Source: Daedaleopsis sinensis
Lineage: Eukaryota > Basidiomycota > Agaricomycetes > Polyporales > Polyporaceae
Length of the DNA: 64,000 nucleotides
Assembly (NCBI GenBank): GCA_033807695.1
Contig: CM066308.1
Coordinates: 992,001-1,056,000 of the forward strand
Reading direction: 5' to 3'
A program made the position numbers and the translations under genes. This document shows, in pieces, positions 10,290-20,784 of this stretch. Positions within the stretch are counted from its first letter, which is position 1; each line of letters begins with the position of its first letter. The notes under the pieces are model-generated. The model was not told the origin of the DNA and ran no database searches. It worked only from the letters and a program-made list of their open reading frames with translations.

Positions 10290-11646
10290 TCACCGCGAGC
10301 GGCAGCCAAGTCGGGAGCACGCCGCGCGCATGAACTCGCGCATGGGCCGCATCGCCGCATTCCGGCAGAGCTCCTTGAGGTCGGAGCCGGACAAGCCCTC
10401 GGACTGCTCTGCAAGCAGCCGGATCGAGAAGCCCTCTTCCAGCTGGGTGTCTTGAAGCATCTATAATATCAAATATGTCGTTGGCCGCGCGCGAGCATGG
10501 GACAGCGAGGAAGGGACGTACAAGGTCGAGGATCTTCTGTCGCTGGCTGACGTCGGGAAGCCCAACAGAGAAGCGCTTCGGCATGCGTCGGAGGATAGCA
10601 GAGTCGATGTCGTTCGGCCGGTTCGTGGCTCCGAGGACTAAAATCCGGTCTGTACTCGACGTCAAGCCGTCCCATAGCCTGATACGAGTGGCTCTTTGAG
10701 CACAAATGTACAAGAGACGATTGAGACATGAGCTCACGTCATGAATTCTGCCTTCATCATCCCCGTCACCTCATGATCGCCCTTCGTGCGCTCCCTCAGG
10801 AACGAGTCGATCTCGTCAATGAACACAATACTCGGCTGCGTCTTCCGCGCGAGCGAGAACAGGCCCGCGACGAGCTTGTTGGACTCGCCGTACCACTTGT
10901 TCGTGAGCACGGACGCGGCGATGTTGATGAACGTCGCCCCGGACTCCTTCGCAAGCGCCTTCGCGAGCATCGTCTTGCCGCACCCGGGCGGGCCGAACAG
11001 CAGGACACCCTTTGGCGCTCCGAGGAGTGATGAGGAGGCGAAGAGGTCGGGGTAGAGGAGGGGGTAGATGACGGACTCGCGCAGCGAGGAGATGATTGGG
11101 TCTAGTCCGCCGATATCTTGCGCGGAGGGGCGTCGGTGGACGTGTGACGTGTGTGGCAGGAGCAGAAGGACACATACCTGTGAAGCGGACACCGATGTCG
11201 TCTGGGTGGATGACCTCGGAGGCAATCTGGCCTGGAGATGAAGAGATATGGATGTGAAGTGGCTTAGAGAATGGAATAAAGCGTACTTTCGTATTCATCC
11301 AACTGAAGGTCCTTGTGACCAAGACTCTCCAGTGCCTTCAGGCTCTTCTGCTTGACCTCCTTCCGTTCTACTGGCGACATAGAGTCCATGACCCACTGCA
11401 AGACTACGATATTAGGATTCTGCATAACATGGTCGGCGAGAGACGTACTCTTAGTGTGTAATAAAGGGCTACCTTGACAGGACGGTCAGTCTGACATGTT
11501 GCCGCATTTCAATATGAAGAAACATACTTGAGACGCGGCAAATATGGCCACTATACAGCCTCCGTGATCAGCAAACTTGAGAGGTGGTTGTTTCCCAAGT
11601 ACTTACCATCAAAGATAGCTCGCTTGATAGTTGCTGAGATCGCCAT
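10290..11646 (-). CDS. MSP1: Msp1/ATAD1-type AAA ATPase, copy B with replaced C-terminus
   Basis: Second copy of the Msp1 gene with the same exon structure and all catalytic motifs: Walker A GPPGCGKT, Walker [11 protein letters not shown], sensor [10 protein letters not shown] and the arginine pair before MPKRF. Differences from copy A are scattered single bases, most of them silent or in introns. The duplicated block stops just after REFMRA, and the frame then runs into unrelated DNA, adding [10 protein letters not shown] and stopping at 10290. The final GFKLRPLT tail of copy A is therefore missing. The promoter side is duplicated, so the gene may be transcribed. The tail packs against the AAA core in Msp1-like proteins, so copy B may be inactive, altered or a pseudogene in the making; its intact frame argues that it is young. 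The start is as tentative as in copy A. Confidence 0.75.
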
Positions 11647-11935
11647 GTTGTCCGCCTTGAAGGTACCTTGAAGGCAAGTGGTACATAGAAAGTGGTAGTA
11701 CGCGGGAGAGGAGGATAGCGCCCGTGAGTAAGCGCCATTCGTTGGATGAAAACACGCGACTTGGGAGCCTCTTGGGAGCCCGGTATCCGTCCGCCCCCCC
11801 GTTCAATAGGACCTGTACATCGTCTGCCTAGGGGATAAGTACAAGTCACCCATGGCCAGGAGTCAACTAGTCACCTATGTTCTGCGACTCCCCCGGGCTC
11901 CTTGTATCCCAACTCTTCTTGCTAGTACTGCTCGT
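10320..11935. repeat. Segmental duplication, right copy
   Basis: Partner of 140-1754, same orientation. The left border cuts the Msp1 coding sequence; the right border lies at ctcgt (11931-11935), after which the two loci are unrelated. Confidence 0.93.
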
Positions 11936-12580
11936 AACATCGTTCCAGCAGCTTGGAAAAGTCCTCTCATTACGTTCGACTGCACACGGGGTATGCAACT
12001 ACTTACAACTTCAAGATCAAGTTCGAATTCATGAAATGATGTCGCGATCGATGAAGACTGTAGTGTTGTGGAACTCCTTGTCTAAGGTATCATTAATCTT
12101 CCTATATGTTCTGTGATCTGCTATGCTACCCTCATGCAGCGATTACTCTTATCCAGGTCTATGCTCGACGGGAACGGCCTCGGCTCCAACTCGGCTCTGT
12201 GCGTGTGAACTCATCATGATCATTGCCTCGTCGCCAGTCTACTTGGTCTTGTGGCACTCTATGCACATTTGACATCCCAGGAGATTCTCATACTTGTATG
12301 GATGCGATCTTTTCCTCCTGACTACTGGAAGAGCGGCGGAGTTTTTCCGCTCAAAGCATTACAAGATCGTCCGATCATCCGGATATCTCGCACGTCTAGA
12401 TACGAGACCACATCGGATATCCTGCTTCTGACGCTGGGTTCATCTCATTGTGCTGCGACAACTGACCAGATCCTCTGCTTCATGGAATAGTGTCATCTAA
12501 CTCAACAGCTCCAGACTATTTCATCCGCAGCTTATGCACTGCACGTAAGGATATCTCGATGATACGTGTGCTGCTGCTAC
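11936..12580. other. Unassigned stretch after the duplication border
   Basis: One 79-codon open frame (12251-12490) shows no family signature. Nothing else is supported. Confidence 0.4.
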
Positions 12581-12589
12581 ATATAAAAG
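12581..12589 (+). promoter_or_regulatory. TATA box of the small orphan gene
   Basis: atataaaag lies 66 bp before the ATG at 12647, followed by a pyrimidine-rich tract with CTTCAGCC and CAACCTCACATC, a typical fungal core promoter and leader layout. Confidence 0.6.
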
Positions 12590-12646
12590 CAGTCTCAAGC
12601 TCTGCTATTCTACTACCTCTTCAGCCAACCTTCGCAACCTCACATC

Positions 12647-13251
12647 ATGTCTGCGCCCTCGCCACTCACTAGCAACAGCTATACTACGGCAGCTACTATC
12701 TACGGCGGAAACGTCGACATCAACACACGAAGTTGCTGCTCGGAACTAAACAACAACAATGAGAACAACTACAAAATCGCGATCTTTGTCGGCAAGTCTC
12801 CAACCAATAACTGGTTCGTCGATCACCATACTCATGAAGTCTGCATGTAGCTCTCTGTGTTGTCAACCTGAATATGTCACTGTTCTCTTGGCAGGTGGCA
12901 CGCGTCGTGCGATCTATCCGGTTGCAGACAGAGACAGTGCATGGGCTTCTCAAGAACTGTTCAGTCAAGGAAGGCGACCTCGAAACGTTGGAGGCTGCGG
13001 GAGACTCCTGCGGCAATGATCCGGGACCTTCTCGCGACAACATATCGACATCGAGAGCATGGCGGACCGGCTGGAACCGTATCGCCCGATTCTGTTCTTG
13101 GATGATCGGCCCGGCGGCGGCGATGCTCGTCTGCATGGGAGTCACCCAAGTTGACGGAAGTTCGATTGCCCTCACTCACGAGACAAACGTCACCTTACCG
13201 ATGTACGCCGCTACGGAACAGCGCAACAATAGAGAAGCGAGTCGTGACTGA
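12647..13251 (+). CDS. Small orphan protein with asparagine-rich N-terminus and one predicted membrane segment
   Basis: I do not recognise this gene. Exon 1 starts at the ATG downstream of a good TATA box and encodes a Ser/Thr-rich start followed by IYGGNVDINTRS and an asparagine-rich SELNNNNENNYKIAIF. A predicted intron (about 12787-12895, gtcggcaag to ttggcag) joins it in frame to VARVVRSIRLQTETVHGLL. The second exon ends WMIGPAAAMLVCMGV, a hydrophobic segment long enough to span a membrane, then a short polar tail ending ASRD. Total about 165 residues. The GGNVDI plus Asn-rich start recalls short amyloid-like or signalling motifs at the N-termini of some fungal proteins, but that is only an impression. 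A frame continuing without the intron stops at 12850. Confidence 0.45.
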
Positions 13252-13992
13252 GGATCTGGTGTGTTGCTCTTCCTTGTAGGAAAGATGCAGCGGACATGAC
13301 AGCTAATGCAAGATGTGGGGATATTGCTTCGGAATAGACATCTCAATACGACCAACTTTCGTCTTTGCGGTTGTCTTTGAAGACTTCTTGAAAGGTTGGA
13401 GTTTCGTATAACTACAGATAATCAACTAGCTGACTCTACTTGCAGCCAGCAATGATGTAGTGGCTCAATTCAGATCGGCCTTACTCTTTATTTTCTATCC
13501 GACTCACTTCAAAATATCGCGCATCATGAACACTACTATGTACTATGGCCTTCCTCTCCACGTCTCGCTTTGTAAAACAATGAACTACGCCTGGGTATGC
13601 CATAGTACATCCCTCATGCTCAGCTACCATTTACCTACCGATCCTCTACGATGTACGTCCTAAGTTGTGGAGCCTTTACCACCAAACCACCCCTCTCAGT
13701 TTACTATACAAATCTCTCTGGTCGTGACTCATGAGACACCGCTCCACAATTTTTACCTGATAACCGGAACGACTAGGCAGCCATATACTTACGCTATCCG
13801 TAAGGCTGGCACAGACCGGCATCCATATGGATAGAAATAAATTTCATCGCGGCCCGCCAGAAGAGGTGCATCCCGACTCTCCTAAGCCACACAGATCGCA
13901 AGCCTACAATACATCATCCAGACAAGTACAAATAGCCTACTCTCGCCTCCCTGAGCCCTCTCGCCTCGGTGTAACAGCCACATCCACACAAT
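13252..13992. other. No recognisable gene; one 12-bp inverted repeat
   Basis: AT-richer than its surroundings, with only short frames. atgtactatggc at 13538-13549 is matched by its exact reverse complement at 13599-13610. Confidence 0.5.
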
Positions 13993-15270
13993 CTACTCAT
14001 GCAACGTCAGATGCTCTACCGACTCGTCCGTATGAATGCTGAGCGTGTCCAGATCCGAACCGGCACACGACGAGGAATGCCCATCCTCAGATTCGTTCGA
14101 GATGACGAACACGCCTGGATCTACCACCGGGACCGGGTCCGCGAAGGGATCGTCCCATTGACCTGCCACAGCGGCAGCATGATTCGCCAGCGCCGCCCGC
14201 ACCTGCGCGAACTCCCAATTGCCAATATCCTCGTCGATCTCCTCCCGGAGAGTGGAGACGATGGGAGACACAGGAACGCGCCGCATCGCTGGAGGTTCTG
14301 GTGCCTCGGAGAAGCTCAGGCTCGCGCTTCGACTCGCTTGCGCACTGGGCGACCGAGACACTGGTAGAGTCTGAGCCCGAGTGGGCGTTTCCGGGGTGCT
14401 CCCGGGCCCGCGAAGAGGAATCTCGGGTAAGTACGCGGGCGGAGGGGGATAGAGCGGGGGAGGGGTGTAGGGCGCCGGCGAAAATTCGCCCATCGCGAGC
14501 GCGAACGAGAGCGATTTGGCCCCTCCGGAGGGCGAATACGGGTAGTACGGGTACTCGCCCTCGTCTGGGGACCAGGGCGAGATGAGCGCGTCCTGCGGCT
14601 GCTTGGTGTGGTAAGTGGCATCGAAGTTCGCCCATTGGCGCTCGGATGAGAGCTTGGATTTGGGCGTGGGCGTGTACTCGTCGAGCTGGTGATAGTGCCG
14701 CCGGCCGCGGCTCGTGGGTGTCTGGGGCGTGCGGGCTGAGAAAAGGGTGGAGGCCGGAGTCGGGGTATCGGGAGGCGTAGAGTCAAATTGAAATACGCGG
14801 CCCATGCGCTTGAGCGCAGGGGAGATGGGGAAGGGCGTCCCTGGAGGATATCGCTTGCGAGGAGAGGGAAGGTTCGTGTTGAGGTATAGGGAGCGAATGC
14901 CCCCTCTGCGCTCGCGGAGAGTCGCTTTAGGCTGGGACGTAGACGCGGTCTGCGTCGCAGGCGCAGTGTGTGGTCCTCGTCGTGAGCCGAAGAGGAAGAA
15001 GGAACGCAGTCCATTCCTGGTTCCTTCGAGCGGCGCTGGTGGAGTGTCCTTCTCGGACGTAAGAGACAGAGGGTTCTTGAGGAATGAAGGCCGCGGTTTG
15101 GGCTTGCTCTTGACGAGCCCGAAGCAGTTGCGAAACGAGCGTTTGGGTTTGGAAGGAGGGTGGAGGGTGGTGATCACAGGGAGAGGTTTACGTTTTGCAG
15201 GTTGCGCCTTGCGCCTTTTGCAGGGGCAGGCCAACAGCTGGTAGCTGAGGATCATGCCAAATAAGCACAC
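13993..15270 (-). CDS. Proline- and serine-rich hypothetical protein, 425 aa
   Basis: Uninterrupted frame of 425 codons without introns, unusual here. The N-terminus has a short hydrophobic and cysteine-containing stretch (ILSYQLLACPC) followed at once by a basic cluster KRRKAQPAKRKP; this could be a lipid-modified or nuclear-targeting region. The middle is low complexity, full of SP, TP and PP, with candidate proline-directed phosphosites and a PPPLYPPPPAYLPEIP tract near residues 250-270. The C-terminal quarter is the best-folded looking part: VSTLREEIDEDIGNWEFAQVRAAL then an acidic, serine-rich tail ending HLTLHE. No family recognised; probably disordered and restricted to fungi. The start could be the first ATG or the one five codons later. 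Confidence 0.65.
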   Translation of the reverse strand: MCLFGMILSYQLLACPCKRRKAQPAKRKPLPVITTLHPPSKPKRSFRNCFGLVKSKPKPRPSFLKNPLSLTSEKDTPPAPLEGTRNGLRSFFLFGSRRGPHTAPATQTASTSQPKATLRERRGGIRSLYLNTNLPSPRKRYPPGTPFPISPALKRMGRVFQFDSTPPDTPTPASTLFSARTPQTPTSRGRRHYHQLDEYTPTPKSKLSSERQWANFDATYHTKQPQDALISPWSPDEGEYPYYPYSPSGGAKSLSFALAMGEFSPAPYTPPPLYPPPPAYLPEIPLRGPGSTPETPTRAQTLPVSRSPSAQASRSASLSFSEAPEPPAMRRVPVSPIVSTLREEIDEDIGNWEFAQVRAALANHAAAVAGQWDDPFADPVPVVDPGVFVISNESEDGHSSSCAGSDLDTLSIHTDESVEHLTLHE

Positions 15271-16673
15271 TACACATTACGGTATGAAACGTCAGACAGG
15301 AAACGAGAGAATAGCCGCGACGTGCTCACAGATCCCAAGTACCATTCCAATTACGGTGCTTGTAGCGACCTTCGGGGAGGTGATATGCGACCCATCCCCT
15401 ACGGACGAGGTTGCGCGCGGTACGACGACCATCGTGGCTCGCTCCGGGGAGAGAGCTTTGACATGCGCGTGGTCCGAGGGGGTACAGGGATTCGGTTCGG
15501 GGAGTGCTCTTTTAAGTAGTCCGCACTACATTGCGGGCTTAGAGCGGGACCCGGCTACGAGTTGGAACTCTGCATAAGTCTTCGCGAGCTAACCGCACAC
15601 GGTCCGTTTCGCTCGGTTCGTGCGATTGAATGCCGCTGTTTGATACTTGTGGGGACTTGCCCACGAACTCGTCGGATCCTTCACTGCTTCAAATTCCTGT
15701 TATGACTTTTGCTTGCCTATTGAGGTCGCCCCTACTTACTACTTCGCAGCTAGCACCATACAGCTGTCGAAGATGTTTCATTGCGAAAGTCACGTCACGG
15801 AGTAGGAAGCATACTAAAACGCAACTGAGACAGATCAAGCACATAATATGCAAAGTCTACGTCACTGGGAGTCGGCGTTAGAAGGAACTAGGGATGAGGT
15901 GATTATTCGCACCGATGAAAGCCTAACGCATGTTTCTCTTGAAGGTTCCTTGACGAGTATTCGGTCCAGTTCAACGTGTCATCAGTACACCCCGCTGAGC
16001 TCGTTTCTGCAGCAAAGGAGGCGTTAAAGCGTCGAGGCGCACGCGGGAGTGGTTGACGCTAACATCGTAGCCGCGCTGGCCACATTTTAAAGCCTCCGTG
16101 GACAACCCGACCCTTCGATCGCCGGCGTCACGTCGTGAGAGCCTTTGAGAGAGAAATCGGCGGCACGGGCCGTCTTGCGTGGCCCAACGTGATCGCTCGG
16201 GCTGTACGGTAAGAACGAGACGGTGCACCGGCTCGCACATCGCCCTGCAGTGCGCGCACGTCGTCCCGAGCCTCGAGGCGGCGCGTATGTCCCTCTGCTG
16301 ACCTTCGTCGAGGCTTCTTGTAGAATAGAAGGCGCATCGCACGGCATAGCCAGGGACAAGTATAGGTATTGCGATACAAAGCAGTTGTGGGCGATGTCTG
16401 GGCACTGTAAACTGGGTGGGGGGTATATGAGTGATGTCAGGATGAGGGAGGGCATCAATATTCTTCGCCCATTTCTGGTCTGGACCGTCGTCGACTGGCC
16501 GATAGCGCAGTCGCGCGACGCCGCGCGCTCGCGCCCTCCCACTCCCCTCCGCCCCTCCCGTCCTCCCCCGTCTCCTCTAACGTTGTCTTCCGTCCATTCC
16601 TTGATTGCGCGGGTATAGTGTTGCAGGGTATTCATCGAGGGTGACATGGCGAAGCTGAGCCTGACTCGGGCGG
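15271..16673. other. Intergenic stretch, no recognised gene
   Basis: Only short unrelated frames on both strands. Part of it is likely the 3' flank of the membrane protein gene at 16674 and the promoter of the gene ending at 13993. Confidence 0.45.
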
Positions 16674-17233
16674 CTAGCATATCGCCCTCTCGCGGATGGG
16701 CGACCAGCCCAAAAGGTTCGCGCCGCCGTTATGGCCGCTGCTACCGTCATGACCGCTGACGGACTGTTCGTACGACGGCGGGGGCGGGTACCGCGGCGGG
16801 GGGAAAGCGTGAGCCGCGGGAGGAGGTCGCGCGATGTCGGGCGGGACGAATGGCGTGCTGCCAGGGACGTTCAGCGCAGCGGGGATGTGGAGGCGGAAGG
16901 GCAGGATTTGGGCGGTGGGGTTGTACCGCAGGCGCACAACACGCAAATGGCGCCAGAAGTCAACGCGAGGGGGAGGATGTTCAAGCTGGACGCCATTGAA
17001 CGAGCCTGCGCGGTGGCGAAGCCAACCATAGTAGAAGAGTCCGGCGATGAGCATCAAGAACAGTACTGTTTGCGTTCATCAGTCGCGAGTTGGGCACCAT
17101 ATGATTGATATCGCCTACCCCCGAAAATCAAGCCTCCCACAATAGCTTGCGGGGGAGTGGGCCGAGCAGAGGCCATGGATGAGAAGATAGACATAATAGA
17201 CAAGGATGCCTTCGTGGTGCAGTTCTTGCTCAT
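16674..17233 (-). CDS. Single-pass membrane protein with proline-rich cytosolic tail
   Basis: Two exons, 17119-17233 and 16674-17065, with a 53-bp GT-AG intron (17066-17118) that keeps frame. The first exon encodes a polar N-terminus and TPPQAIVGGLIFG; the second continues VLFLMLIAGLFYYGWLRHR, so the intron splits one long transmembrane helix followed by basic residues, suggesting N-out/C-in. The rest, about 110 residues, is proline-rich with PPPRYPPPPSYEQ, a PPxY-like site that could bind WW-domain proteins such as Rsp5-type ubiquitin ligases (inference). Total about 168 residues. The short N-terminal part and single helix resemble many unnamed basidiomycete membrane proteins; no named family fits. 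Confidence 0.65.
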
Positions 17234-20200
17234 GGGAGGTGAAGAGGATAGAGGTTAGCGGCTAAGGCTTCGTTTGACCTTTATGCGATTCACTACTATA
17301 GCGTGACGTGGCCACAGCCTTTTGCAAGCCAAGTCACAGGCGGTGCTTCAGTGAGCTTTGGGGTTATGGTTCAGTATTAGAATACACTCACGCGACTTGT
17401 CAGCAACAAAAGTGCTTCAGTTTGGTGGCGGAGGGCGTGCAGTTTCACAACGCACTGAATTTTATGTTGAGCACGAAGATACTGCGAGATTGCAGCATAA
17501 AGAGGCCTGAGCCTATGGGGTTCACCGTCGCAGCGTGACGGGGCGATGCAGAAGTCAAGGCGCATAACTGCGCAGAATGCGAGCCTCTGGTGTCGTTCGA
17601 CCTGTCGCGCTCGCTGCGCGGTCAGGACTAATTGGAACAACTGTCAAAAGTGGTTCAAGTAGAAAACTCCGAGGGAACAGTAGAGAGACCCACCTGTCGT
17701 CTACCTCATAGCGATCACCTCGAATGGCACCGCCTACCCACGCCAGTCGAATCTTTTCCTTCTCTTCCCCTCCTCTTCCTCCTCGACGACAGAATCTCGC
17801 CCCCAGCACAGTCGATTGAACTATCGTAGACACTGGTGACCCCGCTCTGATCGTGAGTTATTATATGCGTTCGTGAGGAAATTCGTACACAGACCAGAAC
17901 TCGTCGGGTATACGCTGGGATTGAAGATTGAGTCAGCGTGGCAGAGATGTCTAGACTCCTTGTTTCGACTCGTGGTCCAGGGCGACAATGAGATGCACCG
18001 CGCCCAATCGCAAGCATTGTTCGTGGTTCCGCCCAATCATCGTCTGTTCATAGTCCGATTCTTCGTGCGACATGGCATCGGAGTTGAAGAACCAAGTCAC
18101 TTGCAAATAGTCCTGTCCAGACCTTTGGTTAAATGTAGAGCGGGTCCAATCATATCCATACCATGAAGGCCCTGACCTGGAGTAAAGAGAACCACCGGGG
18201 GTCTAGCTCTCGAAGCACAAAGAGATCTGGTCTACCTGTAGTTGGACATCGGGATCGTGAGTCATGCGCGATGGTCCAGCCGAATGACTGTGGGGCGTGT
18301 TTGACAAGGGACGTGAGTTCCGAAACCCTCAGATACAAAGGTGAAGTCAACTTCAGCTCAACGCACCCACCTCGAACATCCACCGAGCACAGCCCACGGC
18401 TGGTCCAATGAAAGGGCCCGTTGGAGGGTGCGGTCACGAGGCAATGGCTCATCCCACCAAGGAAAGATGTCCTACGCTGTAACGTAACTGCATCAGCGAC
18501 GGAGTTAAAGAACATAAGTGTGGACCACATACTACTTGGCGAGCCATGCTAGGAACCTCCTTTGCATCGAAGTCTAGACTCTTCCGGCCAACTTGTGGCC
18601 GAGACTTCCTGGCGCGTTGTCCAATGACGAGTCTCGTCCAATGGCGAGCGTTGAGATTTGTCCAATCCCGGGCCGCGTTGACAGTCTCATCAAGGGCGAA
18701 GCCAATCCTTGCTGTAGGGCTCGTGAATCTCGTTTGGGAATCATGTCAGCCCCAACAAAGTTCAAACTGCCGACACGGAGACTCACTGAGTACATTGAAG
18801 AGGGGCCCAAATTGGACCTGCCACTATCATACGCTAGATCGGTAAACGTTATTATCCGCAACACACGGATGGCAGAGCGACAGAGCGAGACGAGGTCTAT
18901 CCCCGACGTTCCCCGACCTGCGTCTCAGGATGCTATGAGAACCAGTTTGGGGCCAGTTGCAACATATCAACTCGGCGACGACCACACCGAGAAACATCGG
19001 ACCCCGATCCTTCCGAACGCTCTCTAAGCGAGCGCATTCGAAAGAACGTGCCACGAGGATGCCTAGACGAGCGAGAGAAGAGTAAGTTCATGAACGCGAC
19101 TAAGACGCCGCTGTGCAGTCTGGCAACGCACCCTGTGATTACTACCGGGTCCTAGCGAGCACTGAATAATAGGACCGAGGACAAGTCGCGTGTGGCCACG
19201 GCGATAGGGGACATCGGTCTAGCCCCTTCTGTTAACAGCAAGAAGCTAGCAGACTGTCAATGTGAGAGCGAGTTAGATCCACCGCTCGACGACAAGGCCG
19301 TGATGAGTGCCTCGGCCCGCGCGTAGTTCCTGCCATGGAGTCGTCCGGTCGCGTCATTGGACAGAACGAGGTTGCAGTTGCAGTGAATGCGTGCGACCGC
19401 GGGAGTGGATCTAGACCTCCAGTTGGGAAGGCGAGCGCAGCACCGTTGAATCTGCAAAATACGCATGAGGTGCGCGTTGTATGTGCGTGTCTGTCAAAAG
19501 TTAGCACCGTGACTTGTTGAACGATGTTTCATCGCAATTGTGTTTGAGTTTGCTGTCTATTATTCAGAGCGTGTCGCGGTATTCAACCATTGCGAGCTAG
19601 TGCTTTGGAGTCAAGATTACAGCTAGTGGTTCACAGTAACTCACAGACACGAACCTCGATAGTCACGACCGAAGGTTCGGTTCGCGTTAACGTTGCTCTA
19701 GACCCGTGTGTTTACGAGGCGTGGGCTGATCAGGTCGCGCCGGCCGTGGACTCCGTAAATCGGGAACCAGGCCTAGAACCACAGATGTAGAGCTCGCATC
19801 GGGCGTGTACGAGCAACGACTGCGTCTAGACTTTCGAAGGTCAGGATATCCGGTTGGACGAGTAACTGCAGGAGGCGTGACGACGACCGACAAGTCTGGC
19901 AAGAGTCTCGACTCTGTCGGTAGTTTGTCATGTATCTGCAAGTCTAGCCCGAGGCCGCTTAGCCCTGTGGATGTCGGTATCGTTGCTGAATGTTGAGTAG
20001 ATATCTGGTAGATATTATATCGTGAAGTCACATACCAAAGTATTGGCTCCAACAAATGCAAATGTTCCCGGCGTTGCAACGGGTCTCCGACGCGCCGAGG
20101 TACAATGACGATGCCACAGAAGCTGAGCCTCAAGGCGCAAAGTCCAGGCTCGACATGCGTATGTTGCAAACACTCCCTACGAAGAATTTGTCGTCAGCTT

Positions 20201-20572
20201 TGTCTTTCGTTCGATCGAAATCACCGGAAACATGCCGATCGTCCACGGAACACATCTGAGTTAACTTGAGAACTTTTCGTTTCCTTGCAATTGCCGCGTC
20301 TAGTGTGTTCGGCAGAAAACGTACTGCGGAATGGGGAAAATTTTTCATTCGAACAACTACAGTGTATAGTGTATGTTCAGAACTACCGGCCCATCCTCTC
20401 CGCGGCGAATAGATGTGCAAAGAGGACATGAGGGCACTGAGACGTCCGAGTTGATCTTGACACGGCCTGACACTCGAACAACCGCGTGGAGTGTTGCGGT
20501 TATGAGCAACATGGGGAAAAGTATGGCCGGGTCGCCGCACGAAGGAAACTTTGTTGGCGCCAGAAAGTCGCG
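17234..20572. other. Long stretch (3.3 kb) without recognisable gene
   Basis: No frame shows a known motif or a believable exon chain on either strand. Codon-level structure is poor and stops are frequent. The heptamer gtccaat recurs at about 18146, 18402, 18618, 18635 and 18659, and in reverse at 18811 and 19358. It may be a decayed gene region or a large intergenic space. Confidence 0.5.
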
Positions 20573-20580
20573 TATATAAA
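20573..20580 (+). promoter_or_regulatory. TATA box upstream of WDR7-like gene
   Basis: tatataaa, 205 bp before the predicted ATG at 20785. The distance is long, so an upstream leader or another start is possible. Confidence 0.4.
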
Positions 20581-20784
20581 GTTCAACCGTGAGAAGTTTA
20601 GGGCAGGCTGTAAGTGACTTGGCGAAACGATACACGACGCGTCACGCGTCTACTACTAACGCGCACGCGCGCTACCATCGCGAACTCATCCTCACCCTCA
20701 TACACGGCTGTTAACTGGGATCATGTCGCTCATCTAGGTCGCCATCTGTACTACCTCACTGCATACACTCTACTCTGGCTTATA

